From Pelolinea sp. (GTDB taxonomy: Bacteria > Chloroflexota > Anaerolineae > Anaerolineales > Anaerolineaceae), in assembly GCA_012797975.1 (NCBI GenBank), contig JAAZOD010000026.1:62001-126000 (forward strand): a stretch of 64,000 bases of DNA. The letters run 5' to 3'. Shown here one piece after another: positions 52,127 through 61,234 of this stretch (positions within the stretch are counted from its first letter, which is position 1; every line of letters starts with the position of its first letter). The notes below the pieces were generated by a model. It ran no database searches, was not told where the DNA came from, and worked only from the letters and a program-made list of their open reading frames with translations. The translations under genes were made by a program, and so were the position numbers.

Positions 52127-54118
52127 ATGAAAAATAAATCGTTGTCAATTCTCATTGTTCTCTGTTTTTTTAGTTTGATCTTTACAGGCTGTACACCCGC
52201 GGTAACTGCTGAACCATCCGGCAGTGATACGGAATCTGTGGCAGTTGCTACTGAATTACCGGCCCCTACTGCAACCACAGAACCTATTCCCTGCATGATC
52301 GCTTTTGATTCGGACCGTGACGGGAATAGAGAAATCTATGTGATGGACCCTGATGGAAAGAATACAGTCAATCTCACCAACAATCCGGCAGATGATTTTG
52401 GACCAGCCTGGTCACCGGATGGTCAGGAGATCGCCTTCGTTTCGAACCGTGAGAATGAGCAAGGCGGTGGTCAATACATCTACATAATGAATGCGGATGG
52501 CAGCGATGTACGCCAACTTACTACCGGCAATAACAGTGATCATCCAGACTGGTCACATGATGGAAGCGCTATCGTCTTTTCCAGTGATGCAAATGGAAAT
52601 AACGAAATTTATGTTATTAAAGCAGATGGTGGTGTTGAACCAACAAACCTGACCAACAGCGATGTGCAAGATACCCAACCCACCTGGTCACCGGATGGCA
52701 GTAAGATTGCCTGGCTCTCGGGAAGTGATGGAAACTGGGATATCTTTGTGATGTATGCCGATGGCAGTAATATAAAGCAACTCACGGATAATGGTAAAGT
52801 AACTGATGTTGCGTGGACTATTGACAATCAGATTTTTTCCTACTGGGAAAATCAGGAGAATGGTTGTTTCAATTGTGTGATGGATGCAGATGGTTCCAAC
52901 GTTATCGATGCGGGGGGAAAGGGAGAGATGCAGCGCTATATACCTTTCTGGACTTTAAATGGAGACAGAGTGGAATTGGTTTCGGTCAGCCTGAACGGTA
53001 GCGATGAGGAGATCTACCTGGTGAGCGATATTTACCCGGATATGTTCCTCAATCTTACCAATAATCCGGGCAATGATCGCAACCCTGATTGGCCGGCAAA
53101 TTGTGGATCTGGAAATACGGTGACCGATTCGCAGCCGCAAGTGACGGAAAATAACGAAGTTGCTGAAACTGAAACACAACCACTCAAAGACCCCAAAGAT
53201 ATCATTATTGGTTATGGGGGAGATGACCAGTGGGAGCCGCAGAAAAAAGAGGATTTCCAGAAAGCATGTAGTGAATTGGGCATCCAGTGTGTGGTCGGCG
53301 ATATGAACCAATTAATTGAACAGGGAGTAGATGCCATAATACAAAATTCAAATTATTGGACTGTAGCTGGTTTGTTCCCCGATGTTCAAAATGCCAAGGA
53401 AAAAGGTATCCCTGTGTTCATCTTGAACGCCGATTCAAACATCGATGGTGCGTATAGTATTTCAATCGATCACAAAGAATGGGCGACGATCGGTTTGGAA
53501 TGGATGGCTGAAAAGATGGGAGGAGAGGGTGATTTCATCTATGTCAACCCCGGATTCGCCAATGTCCATTCCACAGCCATTGAAGAGATGCTGGCGAAGT
53601 ATCCCGGAATTGATGTGGTAGATAGCAGGATAGAAAAATATGATGCGCACGCACAGCTCCGATCAGATGTCGCCAATTTCGTTGCCAGTTATCCGGATCT
53701 CAAGATGATCTGGTCTGATTCTGAATTGATGCAGGTGGTATGGGGAGTGCAAGATGCGGGAATTCCTGCGAAAGACTGGCCGCTGTTTTTATGTGATGCA
53801 ACGAAAGAAGGTTTGGATACCTGGAGAAATTTATTGGAGAGGGACTCGAATTTTGATTGTATCGCTGTTATCAATCCGCCAGGTATTGCCTATGATGCGG
53901 TTTATGCGGCGTATTATCTACTGAGCGGCTATACAATTGATGAATCTGCGCTCGGTGGTGATTATGGCAGAATGCTGCCGGTCAATATTCCGGTGGTGAC
54001 CAAAGCCAATTTTCAAGAATGGTGGGCAACCGTTGAAAAAGAGGATATCGAGTGGAGTACTGTCTTGGACCAGTTTATGACACCACAAGAGATCAAGGAA
54101 GCATGGTTTCTTGATTGA
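52127..54118 (+). CDS. Lipoprotein fusing a TolB-like propeller with a sugar-binding-protein domain
   Basis: A 663-residue lipoprotein with lipobox FTGC (Cys near residue 22) and a Thr/Pro/Ala linker. Residues 50-330 are a TolB/PD40-type beta-propeller with repeats such as AWSPDGQEIAFVSNRE, TWSPDGSKIAWLS and FVMYADGSNIKQLT. Residues 360-663 resemble a type I periplasmic binding protein of the ribose/xylose class: IIIGYGGDDQWEPQKKEDF, GVDAIIQNSNYW, GIPVFILNADSNIDG and KMIWSDSELMQVVWG. No sugar ABC permease or ATPase is adjacent. The fusion is unusual; its ligand and role are unknown. Confidence 0.85.
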   Translation: MKNKSLSILIVLCFFSLIFTGCTPAVTAEPSGSDTESVAVATELPAPTATTEPIPCMIAFDSDRDGNREIYVMDPDGKNTVNLTNNPADDFGPAWSPDGQEIAFVSNRENEQGGGQYIYIMNADGSDVRQLTTGNNSDHPDWSHDGSAIVFSSDANGNNEIYVIKADGGVEPTNLTNSDVQDTQPTWSPDGSKIAWLSGSDGNWDIFVMYADGSNIKQLTDNGKVTDVAWTIDNQIFSYWENQENGCFNCVMDADGSNVIDAGGKGEMQRYIPFWTLNGDRVELVSVSLNGSDEEIYLVSDIYPDMFLNLTNNPGNDRNPDWPANCGSGNTVTDSQPQVTENNEVAETETQPLKDPKDIIIGYGGDDQWEPQKKEDFQKACSELGIQCVVGDMNQLIEQGVDAIIQNSNYWTVAGLFPDVQNAKEKGIPVFILNADSNIDGAYSISIDHKEWATIGLEWMAEKMGGEGDFIYVNPGFANVHSTAIEEMLAKYPGIDVVDSRIEKYDAHAQLRSDVANFVASYPDLKMIWSDSELMQVVWGVQDAGIPAKDWPLFLCDATKEGLDTWRNLLERDSNFDCIAVINPPGIAYDAVYAAYYLLSGYTIDESALGGDYGRMLPVNIPVVTKANFQEWWATVEKEDIEWSTVLDQFMTPQEIKEAWFLD

Positions 54119-54178
54119 TCGGAAACAATAGGGGCAGACTCTTTTACCATGCAGGTACAACAGTGGGGGAGATGATCT

Positions 54179-54206
54179 AAAACGACCAATGATTGGTCGT
54201 TTTAGT
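54179..54206 (+). terminator. Terminator after the propeller/PBP lipoprotein
   Basis: An 11-bp stem AAAACGACCAA / TTGGTCGTTTT around a TGA loop (54179-54203), 60 bases after the stop. It is symmetric, so it can act in both directions. Confidence 0.75.
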
Positions 54207-54327
54207 TTAATAAAAAAGGTGGTTTCTGATCAGGAAGGCAAGATCGTTATTGCTATTCATGATGGATGAAAGGTCAGCAGATTCGAAGATTCAAGTAGAA
54301 TAGGATTATTTGAGGAATTGAGGTGGC

Positions 54328-55482
54328 ATGGCTGAAAACTTTGATGTTCTCCTTGATCGAAAACGTAGCGATTCGATAAAATGGAATGTATTTCCTGAGG
54401 ATGTTCTGCCCATGTGGGTGGCAGACATGGATTTTCTTTCACCACCAGCGGTCATCGACGCATTAACCCGGCGTGTAGGACATGGCGTTTTTGGTTATGC
54501 TGCTGAGCCGGAAGATCTGCAGGAAGTGGTCATTCGTTGGGTAGCGGATCAATATAAAATGCAGGTGGAACCCCAGCACCTGTTGTTTGTTCCGGGTGTG
54601 GTAACGGGGTTGAATCTGGCAAGCCGAGCTTTTCTTTCCCCCGCTGAGGGGTTGATGTTTCAACCTCCCATTTATCCACCCTTCTTTGAGATTGGCAGAC
54701 ATACCGGTGTGGAAAGTCATACGGTTGACCTGATGCGGAATTCCGATGGCTTCTACTCGATCGATTTTGAAGCATTGGAGAAGGGTGTTCGACCCAACAC
54801 AAGAATGTTCCTGCTGTGCAATCCGCATAACCCGGTGGGAAGGGTATTTACACAAAAAGAATTGGAACAGATCGCAGATTTTTGTTTGCGCCACCGTCTG
54901 CTGCTTTGTTCGGATGAGATCCATTGCGATATCATCTACCCGGGCAGCACCCACATTCCGGTGATGTCGCTGGGAAATGAGATTGCACAACACACGATCA
55001 TGTTGATCGCTCCCAGCAAAACATTCAATATTGCCGGATTAGGTTTTTCAGTGATGATAATCAAAAATGAAGAGATAATGACAAGAATGAAAAGGACCTT
55101 CAGCGGTATCTTGCCACATCCTGATCTGCTGGCAGTCCAGGCCGCCCGTGCGGCGTACTTAGAGGGAAAACCCTGGCTGCAAGAATTGCTGACATATCTT
55201 AAGGGAAATCGCGATTATCTGTACGATTTTGTGAATGCGGAGTTTTCCGGCATCTCCATGACGAAGCCGGAAGGGACATTCCTGGCATGGTTGGATTGCC
55301 GCAGAATGCCATTTGGAAAAGATCCTTTTACTTTCTTTCTGAAAAATGCAAAAGTAGGATTGAATAATGGCATCGATTTTGGGTTGGCTGGTGAAGGTTT
55401 TGTTCGACTGAATTATGCCTGCCCGCGCAGCGTATTGGAAGAAGGACTTGCCAGGATGAAACAAGCGATGAAAGGAATGTAA
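54328..55482 (+). CDS. MalY/PatB-family PLP C-S lyase (aminotransferase class I/II)
   Basis: A 384-residue PLP enzyme of the cystathionine beta-lyase branch. Features are DSIKWNVFPEDVLPMWVADMDF at the start, VTGLNLASRAF near residue 93, LLCNPHNPVGRVF near 170, CSDEIHCDI near 195, and the PLP lysine in APSKTFNIAGL near 232. Members cleave C-S bonds of cystathionine or cysteine conjugates. MalY in E. coli also affects maltose regulation, which is not implied here. GAGGTGG is the ribosome binding site. First in a plus-strand run towards mtaB. Confidence 0.9.
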   Translation: MAENFDVLLDRKRSDSIKWNVFPEDVLPMWVADMDFLSPPAVIDALTRRVGHGVFGYAAEPEDLQEVVIRWVADQYKMQVEPQHLLFVPGVVTGLNLASRAFLSPAEGLMFQPPIYPPFFEIGRHTGVESHTVDLMRNSDGFYSIDFEALEKGVRPNTRMFLLCNPHNPVGRVFTQKELEQIADFCLRHRLLLCSDEIHCDIIYPGSTHIPVMSLGNEIAQHTIMLIAPSKTFNIAGLGFSVMIIKNEEIMTRMKRTFSGILPHPDLLAVQAARAAYLEGKPWLQELLTYLKGNRDYLYDFVNAEFSGISMTKPEGTFLAWLDCRRMPFGKDPFTFFLKNAKVGLNNGIDFGLAGEGFVRLNYACPRSVLEEGLARMKQAMKGM

Positions 55483-55507
55483 TTCTTCTGATAAGATAAT
55501 CCAAAAG

Positions 55508-56134
55508 ATGAAGGCACGAGTGAGAACAGAAACCAAAAAGAAGAAAAAGAATACCGCGCAAAGAATTTTGATCACTGTGGTGATCCTCTTTATCTGTTTG
55601 TTTATTCTCAGAGCCATGGGTTCTTACCTGATCGTTTCCAATGAGTTGGAATATGCGAATGCCATCGTTGTCTTAAGCGGTGGTGACGAAAGCCGCATGC
55701 AGGAAGCGCTGGAACTTTATAACCAGAACTATTCCAACCTGATCATTCTCACCGAAACCGGCGATGTGGTGGAAGGGTATGACTATTTGCACAGTTTTGA
55801 CATGCGCATTGAACTGCTCAACAATGGTGTGCCCAGTGGAAACATCCTGCTGACCGATCAAACTGTCACCAGCACGCAAGAAGAGGCCGAAGCGGTAAAA
55901 CAGCTGCTCACCAGCCGTCAACTGGTATCTTGCATCGTGGTGACCGATCCCTATCATACCCGGCGCGCCTATGCCATCTTCAAAGATGTTTTTGCCGATA
56001 CGGGCATCAAGGTTATGATCCACCCCACTTCACCCCACTGGTTTAGTGCAAATACATGGTTTTTAAAGATAAAAGGTTGGCATTTTGTGATCCTGGAGTA
56101 TATAAAATATCTTTCCTACATATTGGGCAAATAG
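55508..56134 (+). CDS. YdcF/DUF218-family membrane-anchored protein
   Basis: A 208-residue protein with one N-terminal TM helix (about residues 18-36) and a DUF218 Rossmann-like domain outside or at the membrane: AIVVLSGGDESRMQEALELY, LTETGDVV, QTVTSTQEEAEAV and VTDPYHTRRAYAIF. The family includes SanA and ElyC, which affect the envelope, and YdcF, which binds SAM. The role here is unknown. It lies 25 bases after the MalY gene. Confidence 0.82.
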   Translation: MKARVRTETKKKKKNTAQRILITVVILFICLFILRAMGSYLIVSNELEYANAIVVLSGGDESRMQEALELYNQNYSNLIILTETGDVVEGYDYLHSFDMRIELLNNGVPSGNILLTDQTVTSTQEEAEAVKQLLTSRQLVSCIVVTDPYHTRRAYAIFKDVFADTGIKVMIHPTSPHWFSANTWFLKIKGWHFVILEYIKYLSYILGK

Positions 56135-56197
56135 TGATTGAAAAACTCTCAATGCGGTAAGGGTTGCCAGGTATAATTATTCCTCAAGGATAGTTTC

Positions 56198-56848
56198 ATG
56201 CGGATGCGGAATCTCTTTTTTATTAGTTTGATTTTCACCCTGTGCATTCTTCTGACCGGCTGCTACAGCCGTTTCCCTTCGGATTATCAGTCAGGGGAAT
56301 TGTTGATGGTGGATGATTTTTCCTCACCCAACTTTGAATGGGATGTGTGGAAGAGAGCGGATGGATCGACGGTAGGTTACTATCAAGAAGGATTGGTCTT
56401 CATCATTAACTCTCCCAATACCGATTATGTCAGCACGTTGAACAGCACCTATTCCGATGTTCATGAAGAGGTGATTGCAGATAATCTTAATGGATTGATG
56501 AACAATGGTTTCGGGATGATATGCCGCTATCAGGATGATTCCAACTACTATGCTTTTCTGGTCTCCTCTGATGGCTATTATGGTATTTTGAGGATCCTCT
56601 ATGGTGGTTATGCGGTCCTGAACGGTGGCGAATTGCAATATTCCGAGATCATCTCTCAAGGAAAGGGCACTAATCATATCCGCGCGGATTGCATCGGAAA
56701 CCAGCTAACCTTATATGTAAATAATGTGTTGCTGGCGCAGGTGCATGATGATGTGTTCTCCGAAGGGCGCATTGGATTGCTCGCCAGTTCCTTTGAAGAA
56801 CCCGGCGTGGCAATCCTGTTCGATAACTTCACAGCGGTTTATCCATAA
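56198..56848 (+). CDS. Lipoprotein with concanavalin A-like domain
   Basis: A 216-residue lipoprotein with lipobox LTGC (Cys near residue 25). The mature part looks like a LamG/DUF1080-type jelly roll: DDFSSPNFEWDVW, GMICRYQDDSNYYAFLVSS, IRADCIGNQLTLYVNN and GRIGLLASSFEEPGVAILFD are typical strands of such glycan-binding or adhesive folds. The ligand is unknown. The stop at 56848 is one base before the mtaB start, so the two are translationally close. Confidence 0.78.
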   Translation: MRMRNLFFISLIFTLCILLTGCYSRFPSDYQSGELLMVDDFSSPNFEWDVWKRADGSTVGYYQEGLVFIINSPNTDYVSTLNSTYSDVHEEVIADNLNGLMNNGFGMICRYQDDSNYYAFLVSSDGYYGILRILYGGYAVLNGGELQYSEIISQGKGTNHIRADCIGNQLTLYVNNVLLAQVHDDVFSEGRIGLLASSFEEPGVAILFDNFTAVYP

Positions 56849-56849
56849 G

Positions 56850-58133
56850 ATGAAAATATTTTTGGGGTTTGTTGGATGCCGCCTCAACCAGAGTGAATTA
56901 GAAATACTGGCAGCCGATTTGCGTTCTGCAGGGCATGAAATTGTGGCAGATGCGCAACAAGCTCAAGCAGCCATCATTAATTCCTGTACGGTGACCGCAG
57001 CAGCCGATGCGGATTCGCGCCAGATGGTCCACCGATTGCAACGGCTGGGGGTGCAGAAAATATATTTGACCGGATGTTGGGTTTCAGTACAAAACCAGGA
57101 TGACCAGCCGTTCCCTGAAGGTGTGATCCTCGTTCACAATTTGGACAAAATGAAAATCCCATCCCTTTTCTTTTGCAACACAGCCGAAACACAATTGGGC
57201 AGGGCAGCACGTATTCCTCTGCCTGGTAAAGCCAGGCGCACCCGCGCGTTCATCAAAGTGCAGGAAGGATGCGATTACCACTGCACATTCTGCATCACGC
57301 GCATCGCCAGAGGAAGGAGTATCAGCCGCCCCCTTGAACAGATCATGCAAGATATCCAATCTGCCATTCAAGCGGATGTGAAAGAGGTGGTGCTCAGCGG
57401 CACACAACTGGGGGGTTGGGGAAAAGACCTTCCGGAAAAAAGAACGATCGCTTATCTGGTTGGCGCCATTCTGGAGCAAACCAATATCCCGCAGGTGCGT
57501 TTGAGTTCCATTGAACCGTGGGATATTCAATCTGATTTTCTACCCTTGCTGACCAATCCCCGTTTTTGTGCTCATCTGCACCTTCCGCTTCAATCGGGTT
57601 CGCTGTCTACATTGAAACGTATGGGAAGGAGCATGCACCCCGAAGAATATTCTTCTCTTGTGCAGAAAATTCGATCACTGAATCCGGACATTGCGATCAC
57701 CACCGATGTGGTGGTCGGGTTCCCGGGTGAAGATGATTTGGAATTTTCAGAAAGTCTGTCTTTTGTGAGAAATATGGAATTTGCCGGCGGGCATGTGTTT
57801 CGCTACTCGTTGCGGACTGGCACTCCTGCCGCCAGCTATCCGAATCAGGTGGATGGGCTTGAAAAAAGAGCACGCAATGGGAGCATGCGTTCCGTCTTGC
57901 AGGAATCTGCGAAACGATATCGAGCCAGATTTGTCAACCGAATGGTTCCGGTGTTGTGGGAGAAGGGTCAGCGATCAGGTGCTGAGGGATGGATCATGGA
58001 AGGGCTTTCGACCAATTACATCCAGGTGCAGGCAGCATCTGCCATGGATTTATGGAATACACTCTCTCGGGTAAAACTGAAAGAAGATCATGGTGCGTGT
58101 ATGATCGGAGAAATTTGCCAGGACAATCGCTAA
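56850..58133 (+). CDS. mtaB: tRNA (t6A37) methylthiotransferase, MtaB type
   Basis: Radical SAM enzyme with two [4Fe-4S] clusters that makes ms2t6A at position 37 of tRNA. The 427-residue protein has the N-terminal UPF0004 domain with cysteines in VGCRLNQSE, NSCTVT and TGCW. The radical SAM motif CDYHCTFC lies near residue 144, then QLGGWG, LHLPLQSGS and DVVVGFPGED. A C-terminal TRAM-like region (VLWEKGQRSGAEGWIMEG) ends the protein. ATG 56850 is used: the family N-terminus starts here, whereas the longer open frame would overlap the lipoprotein. No strong ribosome binding site is visible, so coupling is likely. Confidence 0.92.
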   Translation: MKIFLGFVGCRLNQSELEILAADLRSAGHEIVADAQQAQAAIINSCTVTAAADADSRQMVHRLQRLGVQKIYLTGCWVSVQNQDDQPFPEGVILVHNLDKMKIPSLFFCNTAETQLGRAARIPLPGKARRTRAFIKVQEGCDYHCTFCITRIARGRSISRPLEQIMQDIQSAIQADVKEVVLSGTQLGGWGKDLPEKRTIAYLVGAILEQTNIPQVRLSSIEPWDIQSDFLPLLTNPRFCAHLHLPLQSGSLSTLKRMGRSMHPEEYSSLVQKIRSLNPDIAITTDVVVGFPGEDDLEFSESLSFVRNMEFAGGHVFRYSLRTGTPAASYPNQVDGLEKRARNGSMRSVLQESAKRYRARFVNRMVPVLWEKGQRSGAEGWIMEGLSTNYIQVQAASAMDLWNTLSRVKLKEDHGACMIGEICQDNR

Positions 58134-58160
58134 ACCATCTGCAACACGAATTTGCCATTA

Positions 58161-58169
58161 TGGTATAAT
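58161..58169 (+). promoter_or_regulatory. Extended -10 promoter of rpmH
   Basis: TGGTATAAT matches the extended -10 consensus TGnTATAAT. No good -35 lies 17 bp upstream, which is normal for extended -10 promoters. It heads the rpmH-rnpA-yidD group. Confidence 0.6.
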
Positions 58170-58219
58170 TTTCCCGCTATATCAAAGAAATCAATCGCTA
58201 GAAGAAGAGGAATCGAAAC

Positions 58220-58390
58220 ATGCCGAAAAGGACATACCAACCACGTATACGAAAGCGCGTTCGTGTTCATGGTTTCAGACAACGCATGGCCACTGCTAAT
58301 GGCAGAAAAGTTTTAAAAAGAAGAATGGCCCGCGGCCGCCATAATTTAGCAGTGTCCAAAAACAATCATGTCAAAAATGTGCGCTGGTAG
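58220..58390 (+). CDS. rpmH: 50S ribosomal protein L34
   Basis: A 56-residue basic protein starting [19 protein letters not shown], with [20 protein letters not shown], the conserved L34 core. It is somewhat longer than the usual 44-50 residues because of the tail [13 protein letters not shown]. It lies directly upstream of rnpA, the nearly universal bacterial order. No dnaA or DnaA-box cluster is visible on the other side, so this is not a classical rpmH-dnaA origin layout. Confidence 0.96.
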   Translation: MPKRTYQPRIRKRVRVHGFRQRMATANGRKVLKRRMARGRHNLAVSKNNHVKNVRW

Positions 58391-58435
58391 ATCAGAGATC
58401 GTTTTTGATCTTCAATAATTTCGCTTGAGTTTTGA

Positions 58436-58780
58436 GTGAACCGAAAATTCCGTCTTACAAAGAGTGCGGACTTTAAAAAGGTAAAAGATTCTGGCAGGGT
58501 ATTTTTTCACCCGATCGTGAAAATGGCAGTTCACAGCAACGAACTACCTTATTCACGGTTTGCGGTGATAACCAGTAAAATAATAGGGAATGCAGTAGAA
58601 AGAAATCGTTGCAAACGAAGAATGAAGGCTGTTTTAAGTCTTTTAGAAAGTAATTGCGAATCTGGCTGGGATATTATTTTCATCATCCGAAAAGATTTCA
58701 GGCATTCAAATTCAAGCGAAATACAGGCGGTCGTGAAAGATCTGTTTCATCAGGCTGGCTTGTTTAAAATAAAAGAATGA
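58436..58780 (+). CDS. rnpA: Ribonuclease P protein component
   Basis: The protein subunit that helps RNase P RNA cut 5' leaders from pre-tRNA. The 114-residue basic protein starts with GTG at 58436 ([12 protein letters not shown]), shows [23 protein letters not shown] with the RNR signature near residue 58, and [13 protein letters not shown]. Directly after rpmH and four bases before yidD. Confidence 0.95.
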   Translation: MNRKFRLTKSADFKKVKDSGRVFFHPIVKMAVHSNELPYSRFAVITSKIIGNAVERNRCKRRMKAVLSLLESNCESGWDIIFIIRKDFRHSNSSEIQAVVKDLFHQAGLFKIKE

Positions 58781-58784
58781 AGGT

Positions 58785-59066
58785 ATGAGCGTAGAAGCAA
58801 ATCAGTCTCAGGAACCATCTTTGCATGATGTGAAGATAACAATCTGGACATTTCCTCGATATATTATCTTGTTCTTGATCCGCGTCTACCAAAAAACGAT
58901 CTCCCCAGCATTGCCGGCCAATACCTGCCGATTTTATCCAACCTGTTCACAGTATGCATATCAAGCAATTTTCCGCTATGGAGTTTGGAAAGGTGGTTAT
59001 TTAGCAATTCATCGATTGATCCGCTGTAATCCTTTCAATGAGGGCGGATATGATCCCGTGCCATAG
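58785..59066 (+). CDS. yidD: Membrane protein insertion efficiency factor YidD
   Basis: A 93-residue amphipathic membrane-associated protein that assists YidC. The core is [48 protein letters not shown] and GGYDPVP, all family landmarks, with a 25-residue N-terminal extension. Four bases after rnpA. Confidence 0.95.
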   Translation: MSVEANQSQEPSLHDVKITIWTFPRYIILFLIRVYQKTISPALPANTCRFYPTCSQYAYQAIFRYGVWKGGYLAIHRLIRCNPFNEGGYDPVP

Positions 59067-59092
59067 GAGAAAAAATAAATTTAGGTGAAAAA

Positions 59093-60217
59093 ATGAAAAA
59101 AAATATTGCGATCACAGTACTTTTGATTTTGGTCATTGCAGGTGCGCTGACTGGGTGCACTTCTAATGTTGGGGCGTCTTCCAGTTGGCCAGGCCTTGCG
59201 GTGGGCGATAACCTGGCAGTAGTCTCATACGGGTATCAGCTTTATGCGTTGAACATCCAAAATGGAAGCAAGACATGGGTTTTTCCGGCGGAGCAGAATT
59301 CTAAGGTCATTTTCTATGCCCCGGTTGAATTTGCTGAGAATGCGGTCATCGCCGGCGATTATGCCAATCATCTCTATGCTGTGAACACCAGCAACGGTTT
59401 GCTAAAATGGCAGTTCGATGGGGCAAAAAGCCGTTATGTAGCCAGCGCTTTTTATAAAAACGGTTATACCTATGCACCGAACGCCGACAAGAAATTGTAC
59501 GTGCTCGATCAGAATGGAATCCTGCAGTGGGTCTTTGAAACCGCAGGCGCAAACTGGTCAAAACCGGTTGCCGATGACCAGTATCTCTATCTGGCGTCTA
59601 TGGACCACCACGTTTATGCATTGAATTTGACTTATGCAGTTTCTGACCTGACGGCAGATGAGGATGGAACCAAAAACGTGGTTGCCGAACCAGTTTGGGA
59701 GACAGATCTGGGTACCGCGATCGTATCTGACCCTCTATTGGCAGATGGTTTTCTGTACGTGGGTACAATTGACGGAAAGATGTTCAAGATCAACGCCGGC
59801 ACAGGTGAAATCGCCTGGAAATATGAAGGTGAAACCAAGATTAAAAGCATTTGGACCAAACCGGTGATCCTTGATGGCGCAGTTTTCTTTGCTACCGAGG
59901 ACGGCAATATTTACGCTTTGGATGTTGAAACGGGAACACCTGTTTGGAATGCTCCTATTTCAACCGGTTCCCAGATTGTTGCCAGCGGTGTGATAATAAA
60001 TGGTACGATTGGCTTTGGAACATTAGCTGGAAATTTGGTGATTGTCGATAAAAACCAAACAACTTCACCATCCATTAGTCGTGAAGGCGCCATTTATTCG
60101 ACCCCTATCTATAAAGATGGAAAGCTCTATCTGATGATGGTGAATGGCGAAAAGCTGGTTTATGCCTTGGATGAGAATGGTCGTGAATTTTGGTCGTTTT
60201 CTACAGAGAATAAATAG
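59093..60217 (+). CDS. PQQ-type beta-propeller lipoprotein (BamB-like)
   Basis: A 374-residue lipoprotein with lipobox LTGC (Cys near residue 22) and an eight-bladed propeller of PQQ-type repeats: VVSYGYQLYALNIQNGSKTW, AVNTSNGLLKWQF, YVLDQNGILQWVF, FKINAGTGEIAWKYE and ALDVETGTPVWN. It lies between yidD and yidC with tight spacing, so it is likely made with the YidC insertion machinery. In Gram-negative bacteria the fold occurs in BamB; here, in a lineage mostly without a classical outer membrane, it may hold membrane or secreted partners. That role is inference. Confidence 0.85.
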   Translation: MKKNIAITVLLILVIAGALTGCTSNVGASSSWPGLAVGDNLAVVSYGYQLYALNIQNGSKTWVFPAEQNSKVIFYAPVEFAENAVIAGDYANHLYAVNTSNGLLKWQFDGAKSRYVASAFYKNGYTYAPNADKKLYVLDQNGILQWVFETAGANWSKPVADDQYLYLASMDHHVYALNLTYAVSDLTADEDGTKNVVAEPVWETDLGTAIVSDPLLADGFLYVGTIDGKMFKINAGTGEIAWKYEGETKIKSIWTKPVILDGAVFFATEDGNIYALDVETGTPVWNAPISTGSQIVASGVIINGTIGFGTLAGNLVIVDKNQTTSPSISREGAIYSTPIYKDGKLYLMMVNGEKLVYALDENGREFWSFSTENK

Positions 60218-60231
60218 AAAAGGAAGAAGCC

Positions 60232-61044
60232 ATGTGGGATTCACTTATCATCAAACCGTTTATTAATACTTTACTGTTGATCTATAACCTGACGGGTGAA
60301 AATTTTGGCATTGCCATCATTGTTTTTACCATCCTGGTTAAATTGATCACCCATCCTTTGATCGCACGCCAGATCAAAAGCTCTGCAGCTTTGCAAGATC
60401 TTCAAAAAGATGAAGAATATCTTGAAATGCAGAAGAAATATAAGAACGATAAAGAACGGCTTGCCCAAGCGCAGATGGACCTGTATAAGAAGAAAGGGAT
60501 CAAACCATTCGCCTCCTGCCTGCCCACCTTACTTCAATTCCCGATCATTATCGGTCTATACCAAAGCATCATTCAGACCATGGGAACGGCACCGCTGCAG
60601 GTGTTCAACCTGGTATCCAAGATCGGAATGGGAATGGCAAATTTCTTTTCCTTCATTCCCGGCGTAAAGAATCCCTTTACCTTAATTCCGTTGAATAATA
60701 ATTTCCTGTGGATGGATCTGAGCCAACCGGACAGAGTCTATATCCCGGGCATCTCGTTTGGAATCCCTGTCCTGGCGATCTTCGTTGTGATCACCAGTAT
60801 CATTCAAAATAAACTGATCAACCCGTCAGGCGGCGACCCGCAAGCGAATCAAGCGACCGGCATGATGAACATTTATATGCCATTGTTAATGGGTTGGTTT
60901 GCCTATTCACTTTCATCCGGTTTGGCGCTCTATTTTGCAATTTCCAATGTGCTCAGTTTGCTGCAATATGCGGCATTAGGTCGTGTGAAAATCAAAGATC
61001 TTTTCAAGAAGAAAGCGGTACCAACTAAAAAGCCATCTGCGTAG
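60232..61044 (+). CDS. yidC: Membrane protein insertase YidC
   Basis: A 270-residue insertase that places membrane proteins with or without Sec. It has the conserved core only, without the large periplasmic domain of proteobacterial YidC. The pattern is NFGIAIIVFTILVKLITHPL, RQIKSSAALQDLQ, KKGIKPFASCLPTLLQFPI with GLYQSI, and a late MNIYMPLLMGWFAYSLSSG. Five TM helices are visible. AGGAAG lies before the ATG, 14 bases after the propeller gene. Downstream is jag. Confidence 0.95.
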   Translation: MWDSLIIKPFINTLLLIYNLTGENFGIAIIVFTILVKLITHPLIARQIKSSAALQDLQKDEEYLEMQKKYKNDKERLAQAQMDLYKKKGIKPFASCLPTLLQFPIIIGLYQSIIQTMGTAPLQVFNLVSKIGMGMANFFSFIPGVKNPFTLIPLNNNFLWMDLSQPDRVYIPGISFGIPVLAIFVVITSIIQNKLINPSGGDPQANQATGMMNIYMPLLMGWFAYSLSSGLALYFAISNVLSLLQYAALGRVKIKDLFKKKAVPTKKPSA

Positions 61045-61105
61045 GTGGCGTTAAGAATATGTCGTTACCTGAAGAAGATTCATACAAAATGCTTTAGTGG
61101 TTTCA

Positions 61106-61125
61106 ACCCCTTCGAAAGAAGGGGT
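61106..61125 (+). other. GNRA-capped hairpin between yidC and jag
   Basis: ACCCCTTC (61106-61113) and GAAGGGGT (61118-61125) form a perfect 8-bp stem closed by a GAAA tetraloop. It has no T-run behind it, so it is a processing, stability or protein-binding site rather than a terminator. A near-palindrome around GAATTAATTC follows at about 61148-61165. Confidence 0.55.
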
Positions 61126-61234
61126 CGTTGGGTTTCCACTTGATTTCTGAGAATTAATTCTGAGGCTCAATTCCAGGATTCGTTTTCAGAAGAAATCCCT
61201 AAAGCGTTACAACGCGAAAGGAAGAAGAGATATT

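Noticed and set aside
58134-58219. Possible replication origin next to rpmH-rnpA.
   Set aside because: No dnaA gene, DnaA-box cluster or AT-rich unwinding repeat is visible, and mtaB occupies the upstream side.
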